From Bemisia tabaci (taxonomy: Eukaryota; Arthropoda; Insecta; Hemiptera; Aleyrodidae): 64,000 bases of DNA. The translations under genes were made by a program, and so were the position numbers. Shown here one piece after another: positions 23,690 through 34,723 of this stretch. Under the pieces are notes generated by a model. It saw only the letters and a list, made by a program, of their open reading frames with translations. It had not been told where the DNA came from and searched no databases. Positions within the stretch are counted from its first letter, which is position 1, and every line of letters starts with the position of its first letter. The stretch lies in contig NC_092793.1 in the NCBI RefSeq assembly GCF_918797505.1, positions 5,032,366 to 5,096,365 of the forward strand, given 5' to 3'.

Positions 23690-24380
23690 TTCAACTCCCA
23701 CGTGATAAAATCGAAGAGAAAAAGAGAGCAGAAATGAATTACGGGTCAAGGGGTATTTCCGAGTAGTCTCCGATTGGCTGATCCGCCTGGTGTCCATTTT
23801 CTGGAGTTCTTACGGTAAAAAACACGGGGTTCATTTTCATCAAAAATATTCCGAAAAAAACAAGGAAAAATAAATACTCAGAGATTCCAGAAATCAACTA
23901 TCCAGTTTCTTCTGAAAAGATCGATGGGTACACTGGTAAAAAAAAACCTATTGGACCAATGCCGCGGTGCATTGACTTAGGAGTGCAGTTTCTTGTCGCC
24001 GGATTTAAGAGTCTTGAACTCTTGTTTCGAGCGGATTTTAGCATTGAAACAAGAGTCCAGACTCTTAAATCCGGCGACAAGAAACTGCACTCTTGAACCA
24101 AGAGGTTTTTTTTAACATGACACTTTTCTCAAACAAGTACACCAAACAGATCGACCTGGAATTTCGTCTTTTCAACTAGAAATATGACGCTTAGTGTCAT
24201 GAAAAAACAGGATCGTTTGCCATAAAGACCCCAGAAAGTGGTCACCAGGCGGATCAGCCAATCAGAGACGACTCGTAGAAGTAGGAGGTGCCACTTTGGC
24301 CCGTAATTCAAAATCGTGGTCCTTTTTTCTCTTTGATAAAATGACATAGAAATTCAAACTTCTCGCTCGCTAAAAATTCA
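23690..24380. mobile_element. Family I long inverted-repeat element with central hairpin
   Basis: Arms around GATTGGCTGATCCGCCTGGT (23,771) and its inverse (24,243) match over more than 110 bases on each side. The centre (23,981-24,092) is a second, near-perfect hairpin with arms GAGTGCAGTTTCTTGTCGCC and inverse. Confidence 0.75.
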
Positions 24381-24421
24381 AAACCTACTCGAGTTAACTT
24401 GTGCGTAAGCTTACACTCTAA

Positions 24422-24556
24422 AATTGGACGCATTTCTTCCAAACGGAACTATGTGCATTATGACGTGAGCCGTGTTATGCATATCATATATTCTTATGGG
24501 TCGCAGGGCTCATGTCTCAATGCACATAGTTCCGTTTGGCAGAAATACGTCCAATT
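24422..24556. mobile_element. Family L palindrome, copy L2 (longer loop)
   Basis: ATTGGACGCATTTCTTCCAA then ACGGAACTATGTGCATTATG mirrors CATAGTTCCGTTTGGCAGAA then ATACGTCCAATT. Confidence 0.78.
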
Positions 24557-24896
24557 GCGAGTTACACCTTTAGAGTACAATATCTTTGAGTTGAGACGCG
24601 AAGATTATTGGAGCAACACTTTGCGGAAGTGCTGGAGTCTTGGTTCCATCGTCTCGTCACCTGGCAAAAACAAGTCCTTAACCTCGATCTATTTGCGACA
24701 GATCATTGCGCATGTCAGCAGCGGCAAACCGAGCCAGTTGGATACCGCCACTGATACCCTCGCAAATTTTTTCCATGTCCATAGGTACGGGATTTACGTA
24801 ACAGAACAATGGACCGATATAGACAGGGTATGACATTTACACTTCGCGATGCATGTTTGCCTCTGAAAATTCCACGGCAAAAACGGCTTGCTCAAT

Positions 24897-25150
24897 ACTG
24901 CCGTGCTTAGGAAAAACGCCGTATGAGCCTTTACACGTTGCCAGATTTACTTCAATTAAAACCGAATTTCCTTGGAATATTGCGAACATTTTTCTTCAAA
25001 ATTGTCAGGTAATTTTCTTCACAATTTGATCTAAAACACCTGAACATTTCAAGAAGGAATATGAATAACTTTCCTTAAAAATACATGTTTTGAATGGAGA
25101 AATTTGGCAACTCTCGAATGTTCATACGGCGTTCTTCCTTAGCACGGCAG
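24897..25150. mobile_element. Family B MITE, copy B9
   Basis: Both ends well kept: ACTGCCGTGCTTAGG and CCTTAGCACGGCAG, with CGCCGTATGAGCC inside. Confidence 0.87.
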
Positions 25151-25458
25151 AACACCAAGTTCGGAAATTCGACATGAGCGGGAAATTCGCGGCAGCGATT
25201 TTAACATTCGGTATGCTAAACATTATGGCATTACTCATGTTTTGCCTCTTGAGATGAATCCACACCGGAAGTAAACAAACATCGGGGTCTCGAAGAAATT
25301 TTGCTGAATTACTGGTTTAATTTCAAACTCGGGCAGAAAACAGACCGCCCAAAAACACTTTTCAGCCGTTGTTTCTTGTGAAATCTCGTTTATGGAACCT
25401 GAATTACAGCTGAAAGAATGCGAAAGCGAAATATTGTATTCCAGTCGAATCGAACACT

Positions 25459-25740
25459 TATTTTTACTTTCTCGCTCCCCTAGGGTAGAGAGGAAGTATT
25501 GTCATCCTCCAAGAAAAAAAAAGAAAAAAAGTTGAAATTTCATCATTTCTAGACGTTTTAAGGTCCCAGGAGTCAAAATAACCATACTTGAAAAATGTGT
25601 GTCCGTCCGTCCGACGTCCCCCAAATCTGTCTACAGCGATATCTCAGAATCTATCTGTTCGATTTCATTCAAAATTCTCACAGAACACCATATTTATGGT
25701 CTCCTTATGCACGTCAAACGATTTTGGGGTATGCTAAAAT
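25459..25740 (+). repeat. Family T repeat, copy T1
   Basis: TTTCTCGCTCCCCTAGGGTA, then AAAGTTGAAATTTCATCATT, CGTTTTAAGGTCCCAGG and TGTGTGTCCGTCCGTCCG. No inverted ends seen. Confidence 0.68.
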
Positions 25741-25930
25741 TTGGGGGGGGGGGGGGGCTAGGGTCAAATTGGGTTAAAGGTCCATTTTCAGCAAAATCAC
25801 ACGGAAAGCTCATTTTGAGGGACTGTAAATTTTGAAAAATGCCTTTAATTCTTTAAAAGTGGGCATCAAGCACATCACCTGGGTCATTAATTTTTTGCGT
25901 TCGCATACTTTTACATTGGAGAAAAAAGTT

Positions 25931-26075
25931 ACGGGCTATATGGACATACCGTCCGTTCCGAACTCAGAGGCCGAGAGTTCCGGGTGCTGGAGCAATAGCT
26001 GCAATTGCTCCGGGTGCAACACCCGGAACTTTCGGCCTTTGAGCCCGGAACGCCGACGGTATGTCAATAGCCCGT
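25931..26075. mobile_element. 145-bp GC-rich palindrome (family X)
   Basis: ACGGGCTATATGGACATACC mirrors GGTATGTCAATAGCCCGT; inner GAGTTCCGGGTGCTGGAGCA mirrors TGCTCCGGGTGCAACACCCG less exactly. Probably a MITE; no other copy in the window. Confidence 0.7.
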
Positions 26076-26332
26076 AAATACGGCCTCCACGGTCGGAGGT
26101 TTTTTTTCAGTGTAGCTTTATTTCAGGTTTTTTCAGTCAGAGGTTTTTCGGATATGAAAGGCTGAGTGTGCTTCTGAGCGCAAAAGAACAGTCCTCTGCC
26201 AAGAATTCAAAAAGAGACCACTATTTAAGCACAAGTTCAATTCCCATATGTTTGCTGGTATCCTCTCGCTGTCAATTGACGTTAACTGATATTATGTGTA
26301 CGACTGAAAAAATTGTAAAATTGTTGTGTACT

Positions 26333-26587
26333 GTGTTTAACTGAAAAAAATGCGTGTCTCTGTTGCAGTGTTTCAAAATCTCTGCTTATACTTCATTTCT
26401 TAAAAGAAGACACAACTAACATTATGGCCTGGCATTTTCGCAGAATATTCACCACACAGGGAATAAAAATCACCGAAGTTTTCAAGCACTACCGTTTGGT
26501 AGTTTTCCACGTATAAAATTAAGAATTACAAGAAATCTGCAACGTCGTAAATCGATACACGCATTTCTGCAGTTTCACAATCGATGT
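26333..26587 (+). mobile_element. Family U MITE, copy U3 (diverged)
   Basis: Aligns with U1 through CAGTGTTTCAAAATCTCTGC, AATATTCACCACACAGGG and AAATCTGCAACGTCGTAAAT. Confidence 0.7.
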
Positions 26588-26712
26588 GCCCTTTAAGGAA
26601 GCGTAATACTCGCACACTACTTCATGCGTACAATTTTCAAAAGAAATCACATTATATAGTGCTTTCATTCATACCATCGACTAGTAGCCCGTTCCTATTG
26701 AAAGTATCTTAG

Positions 26713-27960
26713 TTAAAAAGCTACCAAAAAGAAAAAAAAAGAAAGAAAGAGAGGAAGAAAAAAAACTCTGTAACAAAAACTGAACTTCAGTTCATACAGA
26801 AAAGTAAAGTTTCCGGTCCAGGCAACTGAGTTCTTCGGTCGTAAAGACAAAACTTGCGCATGTTTGTAAGCAATTTTGTCCTCATCACTCTTGGAGTGAA
26901 GGAAGGAGTGGTACTTTCGCCTCTTTGCATCGATCTCTTCCTCAATCTCTTTGTCCCACCAGTAAGGTTTGCATTCAGTGGTGATCTTTTCGCGCACTCC
27001 AAGGGCCTCTCTAGCCGCAGCGTGGATGCAAGTCTTGATGAATTGATACTGATCTTCGGCATCACAGAAATCCTGTTTTTCATCAAGTTTTTCATTTAAC
27101 CGCTTCCTATAGAGATCCTTGACACTTTGGTGGTGCAGACTATCGATGTTATACCTTACTGGCTGGACCTTCTCTCCCTGTTGCTGCTGCTGCTGTTGAG
27201 GCACGCTATGTGGGAAACTTTTAACAGGAAAAGCTATTTCTACTTTGAGGAAATGATGGTCACTGCCACAAGATAACCCTCGGCACACCTTCACCTGTTG
27301 AACCTTTATCTTCGTTGTTTGGTTTGTTATCGCATAATCGATGATGGATCTTAAGTCTCGAGTACGTTGAACCCACGTATACTTATGAATATCCCGATGT
27401 TGAAAGAATCCGTTTAAGATTTTTAACTCGTTTTGCTCACAGACTTCGATGATGCGGTTCCCGTTGTCATTGACCACATCTTCACCGAATGGACCAACGA
27501 CCTTGCAACCAATCCGGTGTCCTGTTCTTCCATTCAAATCGCCTAAGACGATAACTTCCCTTGAGGTTCCAACTTTTAAGATTTCATCGTTCAGGAGCTC
27601 AAAGAACTGGTCTTTAGCTGCCACTGGCGCATCATCGTTGATACCATACACTCCAAGGAGGGCTATCTTATGACCATACACAGTAACGTTCATTTTGACG
27701 ATTCGTTCGTTGATCGGTTCCCAAGAAGTTATGCATTTACGTAAGTCATTCCGAACCAAAATCGCCACTCCTTGCTGGGCCCGCTGATCTTTGCTTACGC
27801 CGCTAAAGAACATATCATAGCATCCCAAACTTTCAGAGCCATATCCTTTTTTTTTCGTTTCTGTAATTACTGCTATGTTAACGTTATTATTTTTAATCTC
27901 CGAAACAACCTCCATCAGTTTATTGGAAATGCCTTGGACATTCCACGTCCCAAATACCAT
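26713..27960 (-). pseudogene. RTE-like non-LTR retrotransposon fragment: APE-type endonuclease only
   Basis: A 415-codon open frame. Residues 1-250 are an exonuclease-endonuclease-phosphatase domain: GTWNVQG at the start, the catalytic Glu in ITETKKKGYG, VLGDLNGRTG, YTWVQRTRDLRSIIDYAI and the terminal SDHHFLKVEI. This enzyme nicks target DNA for reverse transcription, and the arrangement is that of RTE-clade elements (often called craniofacial-development-protein-2-like). A short poly-Gln run follows (about residue 255), then the linker with KPYWWDKEIEEEIDAKRRKY that normally precedes the reverse transcriptase. No reverse transcriptase follows: after about residue 375 the frame drifts into unrelated A-rich sequence. 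The copy is therefore 3'-broken and cannot move by itself, though the endonuclease frame is intact. Confidence 0.85.
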
Positions 27961-28290
27961 TGTCCTTTTGCGTAATTTTTGTCGAAATATCCGTTTAATC
28001 CGTTGTTCACCGAGGCATAAATTAGGTCGTTTAACATTGCGTAGGTTTTACGGGTATCGGGGAGTTAGCCCGATGACACAACCCCCAACCTGGAGGACCA
28101 GCGTTTGAATTCGGAGTACGCTCTCGTAGATTGGCTGCCTTCACTACGGCTAAGAGCCCAATCAGCCCCTTCCATGGGTGGTTCATACGCCTTGAAGCCG
28201 GTGACCATGTCCATGGCCCCTTTGAGGCAGGGGTTACCAGCTGGGGTCCGCAGGATTGCTAACCCTGTGACACTACAGTAACGAAACAAA
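27961..28290 (-). mobile_element. Probable 5' region of the RTE-like element
   Basis: Minus-strand sequence directly upstream of the endonuclease frame. It holds a short frame (28289-28065) containing PAGNPCLKGAMDMVTGFKAY and RSEGSQSTRAYSEFKRWSSR, wording I associate with the leader of insect RTE elements. A stop separates it from the endonuclease frame. The 5' boundary near 28,290 is approximate. Confidence 0.5.
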
Positions 28291-28613
28291 ACCTAAAGAA
28301 AAACTACGATTCATAAAACTGAAATCTTCGGTATAGAGTAAGAGTTTCTGTTACAAACACTAAGCCGAAGTTCAGTTCCCATAACCGAACACTTTGAACC
28401 GACAACGTTAGTGTATTCCGTACGAACCGATTTTTGTTTTCCTCCGGATAGATTATTTCACAATATACATTGGCAACCAGTGGAGTATTTTGACGATAAT
28501 AAAATGAGATCATGGAATATGATGTTGTTCTAATTGCAGATGCCAAGAGGTACGATCTCCTGATCGAAAGAGAGGACGCCAACAATATCGACCGCAACCA
28601 GCGTGGCGCGGCC

Positions 28614-29404
28614 GGCGCACAGTGGATCGAGTCAATGGACCAATAGACAAGGTACGAATTTAAGCATCTAATACATGTTTCTTGACCAGAATTTCACGTA
28701 GAACACGATGCGCACAACAAAAATTACCGAAATCAACTCGATATGAAGATATTTAATGATTCTTGATGCGTGAATTCAAACCACCCGCTCATGAAAACTC
28801 AATGCTCTACGTGACTCACATCGCGCGCTAAACGTTATCACGACAGTCTCTGCGATATAAAAATCTGGCAACCTTAATCTTGACGCTTTAGCTCAGCTAT
28901 TGCAAGTTGTTTATAGATTGAACAGCACATGGTGGGAAATGAACATCGCTTGATTGAGAAGTTTGCTGAAACCGTTGTAGTGCACGATTTGACTCACGTA
29001 GAGCTTTGAGTTTCTTGTGAGCGGGCAGTTCAAACTCCTCGTAACCAATGTGAAATATAAACGTTAATATCTTTGTTAGGAGTTGATTTCGGTAATTTTC
29101 GTTGCGCAAATCGTGTTCTACGTGAAATTCTGGTCAAGAAACATGTATTAAAATGCTTAAATTCGTACCTTGTCTATTGGTCCATTAGAGAGGTCGGACA
29201 TGAACTTTTTGACTAAAACTGCAAATTTTAATGTTGATTCCGTCTCATTTTTAAGTTTGAGGGGTGTTTCGAGAAGAAAATTTCAAGAGAAAACCAATGG
29301 ACCCACTTTCAGAACTTCAAAGTTCCGTATGAACGGAGTTATAAGCGTTTAAAGTTTCCAAAGTTTGTCCGACCACTCCTATTGACTCAATCAACTGTGC
29401 GGCG
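28614..29404. mobile_element. Family C element, copy C4, split by a long-TIR element
   Basis: The first ~23 bases of C (CGCACAGTGGATCGAGTCAA) are separated by 547 bp from the rest, which resumes with ATTAGAGAGGTCGGACATG and ends CAATCAACTGTGCGGCG. Confidence 0.82.
28637..29183. mobile_element. 547-bp long-TIR element nested in C4
   Basis: Ends GGACCAATAGACAAGGTACG and its exact inverse. Arms of about 200 bases (ATGTTTCTTGACCAGAATTT on the left, its inverse on the right) diverge gradually toward the centre. No coding frame. Target duplication not resolved. No second copy seen in the window. Confidence 0.8.
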
Positions 29405-29672
29405 CGCGGCGGTTGGCTCCTGTTCATGCTCATGCTCCTGGTAAACGACCGGGGATTCCCGATTCTCCGTTCCATCAGAGTCAAAGACCCTCCTTCCTCC
29501 GTAGGTCAGTTCTGCTGGGAAAATTGCCTTGATAGTTTCGAAATAGAGATGGCAAGATCGAAGCGCGGACGCAAGTCTTTTACGGCGCTTGCCAAATCCA
29601 AAGTTTGTTTTGATAGGTTAGTCTGCTGTAGGTTGATTATTGAAATTGATAGGCAAAGCTGTAGACTGAGGC

Positions 29673-29917
29673 AGGGTGTCTAGTTTTTATTTATTTAGGG
29701 GAATCCTGATTTTTGACTGCTTAATCCTGATTTCATAATTTTTTCAAATCCTGACCAATCCTGATTTTTTGCGGAGAAAAATTAAAATTTCTGCATTAGC
29801 GTATGCGGACGCATAAAAAAATCCGATCGGACAGCCGAATTTCTCAAATCCAGATTTTATGACCGATTTTTCCCCAGGTCCTAATAAATCGGGCAAATCC
29901 TGATGCTAGACACCCTG
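29673..29917. mobile_element. Family S element, copy S1 (CAGGGTGTCTA ends)
   Basis: CAGGGTGTCTAG to CTAGACACCCTG. Inside are degenerate AATCCTGATTTTTGACTG words. Ends are hAT-like but no 8-bp duplication was found. Confidence 0.65.
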
Positions 29918-30281
29918 TAAGAAGACAAAAGAGATATGGAGCAACGATCTAGAAATTATAGATAGGTGATTCTATGCTACGTCAATGGTGGATTTTGTAA
30001 CACACTACACGCAAAAAAAATGCACGGCTTCACTCCTCCCGCCGCCCCGCGGTTGTCATTTTCCAGATGAAGTTCAAAGTTATCCGGTTCAGATAACCGA
30101 AGTTTTCGGTTCGAGGAAAAAACCAATTCCTCTCTTCGGAGGCCGAACTTTGGTTCGGCTAACCTAAAACTTCCGTTAACTAACCAAAACACCAAGGAAT
30201 AGTCCTCTACCAAACTTCAAACCTACTCTTCTCCAGGTCTTTTATGCGACTTGGTACGATTCTATTAGGCTCGATTCAAAT

Positions 30282-30587
30282 CAGTGGCGTGCCAAGCTTG
30301 TCGATATATCGATTAAACTGCCATTTGAACTGCATTTTGCAATTTGGAACTATAAATTCTGGCTCATTTGAAAAAACACTTATATGCATAGGGAAACTAA
30401 TGGCACATACGTCGTTTTTAAACCGGGCTAGAATGTATAGTTCCGAATTGCAAAATGTAGTCCATTTAAACTAATGGAAAAGGATCGATGAACAGAGTGT
30501 TCACAACGAACACCTCGATAATAGATTATTTCCCGCAGCTTCGAATGGGGAAATATCGATAAATCGATCATTCACGCCTCGCCACGG
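30282..30587 (+). mobile_element. Family A MITE, copy A8, interrupted by family D
   Basis: Left part CAGTGGCGTGCC to CTGCCATTTGAA, right part CCATTTAAACTAATGGAAAA to CACGCCTCGCCACGG. Between them a D element has inserted into the CCATTT site. Confidence 0.85.
30330..30461. mobile_element. Family D MITE, copy D1, nested in A8
   Basis: Family D is a ~135-bp inverted-repeat element with ends near GCATTTTGCAATTTGGAACT and an inner GGGAAACTAATGGCACATAC. Flanking CCATTTGAA (30321-30329) and CCATTTAAA (30462-30470) look like a target duplication of 8-9 bp with one later change. Confidence 0.82.
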
Positions 30588-30812
30588 GTTCAATTTATAG
30601 GTGAGGGAAGAAAAAACGACATAAATTAGGAGACACGGGAGAGTAACAGTATTTACTCACGGTGAATGTACATACGTAAGTGCTGGAGATAAAAAAATAA
30701 TTCGATATTACACTACAGAGGTCAAGAGTTGAAATCAGAGCAAGCTATGTAGCAAGTTGGCGCGTGGTATGCAACATGATAGCGACTCATGAATGATCAG
30801 CTTATGAGCCAC

Positions 30813-31066
30813 ACTGCCGTGATAAGGAAAAACGTCGTATGAACCTTCATGCGTTGCCAAATTTCCTTTGATAAAACACGAATATCCTGTTGAACTTATG
30901 GATATTTTTCTTCTAAGTTTACAGATAATTTAGCTCGCTATTTTAACTAAAGCTCCTGAAAATTTCAAGAAAGAATATTCATAAATTTCCTCAATAATAA
31001 ACATTTCATCGAGAGAAATTTGGCAAATCTCGAATGTTCCAACGACGTTCTTCCTTAGCACGGCAG
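30813..31066. mobile_element. Family B MITE, copy B10
   Basis: ACTGCCGTGATAAGG to CCTTAGCACGGCAG; lies 10 bases from family P. Confidence 0.86.
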
Positions 31067-31076
31067 TACTAATGTA

Positions 31077-31300
31077 CAGGGTTATTCAAAAGTCACGCAC
31101 CACTGGTTATGAAAGGGGGGGGGGGGGGTCCATTTGAAATTTTTGAGTTGCCCCCTTCCCTGAGGGGATCAAAAACTGGAAAGTACCTGCCTTAAACAAT
31201 TTCCCTCTCAATATGAGGAAAACCGTCTTAAACCGCAAGTCGATATCATAATTAGAACTAAAGTTGTGGCCAGTGGTGCGCGACTTTTGAATAACCCTGT
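31077..31300. mobile_element. Family P TA-flanked MITE
   Basis: CAGGGTTATTCAAAAGTCAC to GCGACTTTTGAATAACCCTG with TA on both sides. Ends and TA duplication fit Tc1/mariner. Includes a 13-base G run. Confidence 0.82.
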
Positions 31301-31910
31301 ATGTATGCTAAAAATTAGTGAAGGAATGCAGGTATGCTTCTCATTAATTGATAAAGAGACGACTTACGAGTGATCATCAAGTGACCATTCAAGGTTAAAC
31401 CCCCAGACTGAAGGAGCATGCTCTATGGGTCAAAATGAGACTTTCTTCTTCAACGAAAATTTTTTTAAAGGTGCTTTTAGAGAGGAGTACAGCTACCTCT
31501 CCAGGGTTCACAGAATTTAGAAAATAAAATACCCTGACATTTCCCTCATTTCCCTGACACATTTTAGTAAAATTCCCTGATGATTGAAAAAATGCCAGAT
31601 GATTGAAAAGACATGATGAGAAATCAGGCAAAATTTGTTTTTCGAAACATTTAACCCATTCTGAAAAGCGAATAAAGGTAACCGAAAAACTTTTCCCTGA
31701 CAATGCCAGGTTTTCCATGACTTTTTCAAATTCTCTGGCATTTCCCGGTTTTCCTAACTCACGTGGCCTGCAAGGTGGGCTTTAGAGACAATGTTCACCG
31801 ACAAAACTTAAGTTTAAGAACTACTTGTCCCTAAATTTTTAATCTGCACGATAGTATTCTTCAAAATTTTCCGGAAGAGAGCCTTTCAAACCCTTCAACT
31901 TACCTACACG

Positions 31911-32172
31911 GGCGGATCCGAGAGGAGCGTAGTCGGTGTTTCCTCCTCACGTCCGAAAAAAAGAGGAAGGAAAGGGGAAGGAAGATAGGAGGGAAAGGAG
32001 GAAAGAAAAAGGAGGACGCTTATATTCGGATCATTTATGGAAAAATTGACGGAAACAGCAGACTAGATTCTGTAAAATTTTAAAATTCTTTAAATTTCGA
32101 AAATTTTCGGAAGTCCCTCGGACCCTTTCCGCCCCCTCCCTCGTTCCAAGTGTCTTGATCCGCCTTCGGCCT
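31911..32172. mobile_element. Family V element, copy V2
   Basis: GGGCGGATCCGAGAGG to CTTGATCCGCCTTCGG, with AAAAATTGACGGAAAC matching V1. Confidence 0.55.
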
Positions 32173-32288
32173 TCTTTCATCACCCTCCTTCTTTCCTTCG
32201 GCTAAGCAATAAAATACGTAAAATTTAAAAAAAAAATTCGAAAATTCGAATATAGGATAAATGGTGCGCGAGCAACCACAGGGCAAAA

Positions 32289-32542
32289 TGCTTCCGTGCT
32301 AGGGAAAAACGCCGTAAGAACACTCGAGAGTTGTCAAGTTTCCTTCGATAAATGTTTATTTTTGAAGAGAGCTATGGATATTTTTCCTTGGAATTTTCAG
32401 GAAATTGAGGTGAAATTGCGAACAAAATTATCTGAAAAATTGGAGGAAGAATGTTTAAAAATTTTCCAGAGAATTCGCGATTTACCGAAGGAAATTTTGC
32501 AACGCCTGAAGGCTCTTACGGCGTTCTTCCTCAGCAAGGCAG
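32289..32542. mobile_element. Family B MITE, copy B11
   Basis: CTTCCGTGCTAGGG to CCTCAGCAAGGCAG, with CGCCGTAAGAACACTCGAG inside. A 101-codon plus-strand open frame covers the copy by chance. Confidence 0.83.
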
Positions 32543-32937
32543 AATACTCCTCCAAGGTCACAGCCGCCAATCAGCCCGAGGAATCCGTTATGCGAGGATA
32601 ACTTTCCAGCATGCGAGATGATGTCACGCTCTGACTCATTTTGGAACTTGAAGCATTTCGCAAATAGGAGTAGAAATTAATTTTTCGTACCTATCGCAGA
32701 GCTTTTGAGGAGGCACAGTTACCGGCCGTTCTAGTTGCGCGTCCCTTTGTTCGGCGCGGGATTCCCGCGGCGGGCTGGGGCTACTGTGCCAAGGTTTTGA
32801 TGTATTGCGCCTTCATTCACTTTCCGCAACTCACTTTTGCTACTTTCAATGCGTAGGACGAAACAAACGATTTTGGCGCAGCTTCCACTGAGCAAGAAAA
32901 TTGACTGACTTAACTCCATTCTCGTGGCTTCAACTGA

Positions 32938-33060
32938 GTGTCTAGTTTTGTTTTTTTCATTTTTCCAAATCCTGATGAAATCCTGATTTTTGACTGCTAA
33001 ATTTTGATTTCATAATTTTTCAAATCCCGATCAAATTTTGATTTTTGGCGGAAAAAAATT
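32938..33060. mobile_element. Family S fragment, S2
   Basis: GTGTCTAGTTTTG followed by AATCCTGATTTTTGACTGCT and ATTTCATAATTTTTCAAATC, matching the left half of S1. Confidence 0.6.
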
Positions 33061-33063
33061 AAA

Positions 33064-33102
33064 GCAAGCAATATATTGCAATTAAAGCACGCCACGCCAT
33101 TG
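33064..33102. mobile_element. Family A terminal fragment
   Basis: Only the end survives: ATATATTGCAATTAAAGCAC followed by GCCACGCCATTG. Confidence 0.6.
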
Positions 33103-33288
33103 GTAAAAACGGCATAAATTACGCCTGAGAGGAGATTCGCGAGATCATTCCGCAAAAAGCTCAATGTGGAAAGCACGTAACAGTAATGGGGTGAGAATGT
33201 GTTCATGTTCATTGAAAAAGAGGAAGAAAACAATCAAAACAGGGATCGGTCAAGGGTTTTGACCGTAGAGTACATGGAGTCGTAATAT

Positions 33289-34212
33289 CCCTGGTAAAAA
33301 TTGGCGATAAGAGCTGCGTTTCAAAATACCATAGGAATTCTTATAGCCGGCTAAAGAAGGCTACAGAAAATCATATAGCTGGCTGTAGAATGCGGAGAAA
33401 ATCATACGGCCGGGCTATACGAAGCGATAAAAAATTATGCAGCCGGGTTATAGTTCCTATCGCCGGGCTTTACAATTTATCGCCTGGCTGTTGCTTTTTC
33501 GCCATCGATTATAAAAGGCTATAAGAAATTGTGTAGAAATTCGTATGCATTGGAAATCATTAAGTTTGATACGGAACCACCTTAATATTTACAAAACACA
33601 CATTATATTTTCCTTTAGTACATATTTTTTTTCATCAATTAAAATGAGAATAATCCATACAGGATGTGCAAACATTTCAAAATCATGAGTTGAATAACGC
33701 TGACTCCGCCAGATTAAATATTAGAGCCTAACACAAAGCGGAGCGGCGACGCACTGGCGCCTACAAACCTAACAGGGATACTTCACGCATTGCGCAACGC
33801 GTGAAGTATCCCTGTTAGGTTTGTAGGCGCCAATGCGTGTTTCGCGCTGGCTGCCCGCCTGCCACGGCGCGGCGCTTGAAGCAACTATTTCACACCAAAG
33901 GTATTGCATAGTATCATACGAAACTGAAGGCGCTCTAATATATTAGTAATGGCAGGCATCCATCAAAAGTACGGAGCTTTCCTCGCAAAATAAATCAAGA
34001 TACTACGGCCCAAAAAGAGAGCAGTATTCCAAAAACTCACTAAGTCCTAGCATCCGTAATTAGTAACGTTTAACAAACACTTTATCGCCATCGGCTATAA
34101 AAGGCTATAAGAAATTGTGTAGCCGGCTATAGAAGCTATTGGAAATCTTACAGCCGGCTGTAGGTCTATAGTATTTTGGAACACAGATTCTACTGCCAAT
34201 TTTCACCAGGGT
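33289..34212. mobile_element. Family F element (AGCCGGCTATA-rich) with nested G
   Basis: Ends CCCTGGTAAAAATTGGCGAT and, inverted, CCCTGGTGAAAATTGGCAGT; next in from each are CAAAATACCATAGG and CAAAATACTATAG. TAT flanks both ends. The subterminal parts carry many AGCCGGCTATA-like dyads. A family G sequence occupies 33,536-33,944. Confidence 0.75.
33536..33944 (+). mobile_element. Family G element, copy G2 (nested in F)
   Basis: TTGGAAATCATTAAGTTTGA to GAAACTGAAGGCGC, with an almost perfect 76-bp palindrome at 33756-33831 (centre GCATTGCGCAACGC). The flanks carry a ~39-base direct repeat (33,500-33,538 and 34,085-34,123). Confidence 0.78.
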
Positions 34213-34613
34213 ATAATGAAGTGAGCTCGGTCCACGTTCTTCTTGACGATTCCGCCGGCCGGGTAATCGTATATCGAAAACAATCGATTGTGCATCGAGA
34301 AAGTGACTCGCAGTGACACAGGAGGAATTCGGAACCTGAAAAATGCTTAAAAGTGGCGCCAGCTCTCCAACTTACATTACGACTCTATGCTCTCTTGGTT
34401 TTGACCTACACATTTCGCGCCAGGTCAATTTAAGACACATATTTTAAAAAGAATTAAAAATCAGAAGGAGGTGAATAAACTAACTTGGGTAAGCAGGCCC
34501 TCATCTGAGCATTACTTGTAAAACCGGTTACTTGTCATCCTTTTTGTGATTCATGAGATTAATTCATTTTTAGGAGTCGTTTGTCTCAAGCAGGCAGAGA
34601 GAGGGTGATCACT

Positions 34614-34680
34614 GATCAGCATAAGCATTATATTAGAGTTACTAATCAGCATCTATGCATTATGTTAGAGCTGCTATGTA
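34614..34680 (+). repeat. Short imperfect tandem repeat
   Basis: ATCAGCATAAGCATTATATT and ATCAGCATCTATGCATTATG, each followed by TTAGAG, form two ~33-base units. Confidence 0.55.
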
Positions 34681-34723
34681 AAAAAATGGTAAAACCGTCT
34701 CGAACGTTTTGTCTAATGTGCAT

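Noticed and set aside
24399..24833. 144-codon plus-strand open frame
   Set aside because: It runs through family L copy L2 and has no recognisable domain; explained as chance.
32700..32790. GC-rich segment near TTCGGCGCGGGATTCCCGCG as a possible tRNA
   Set aside because: I could not form a cloverleaf with proper A and B boxes.
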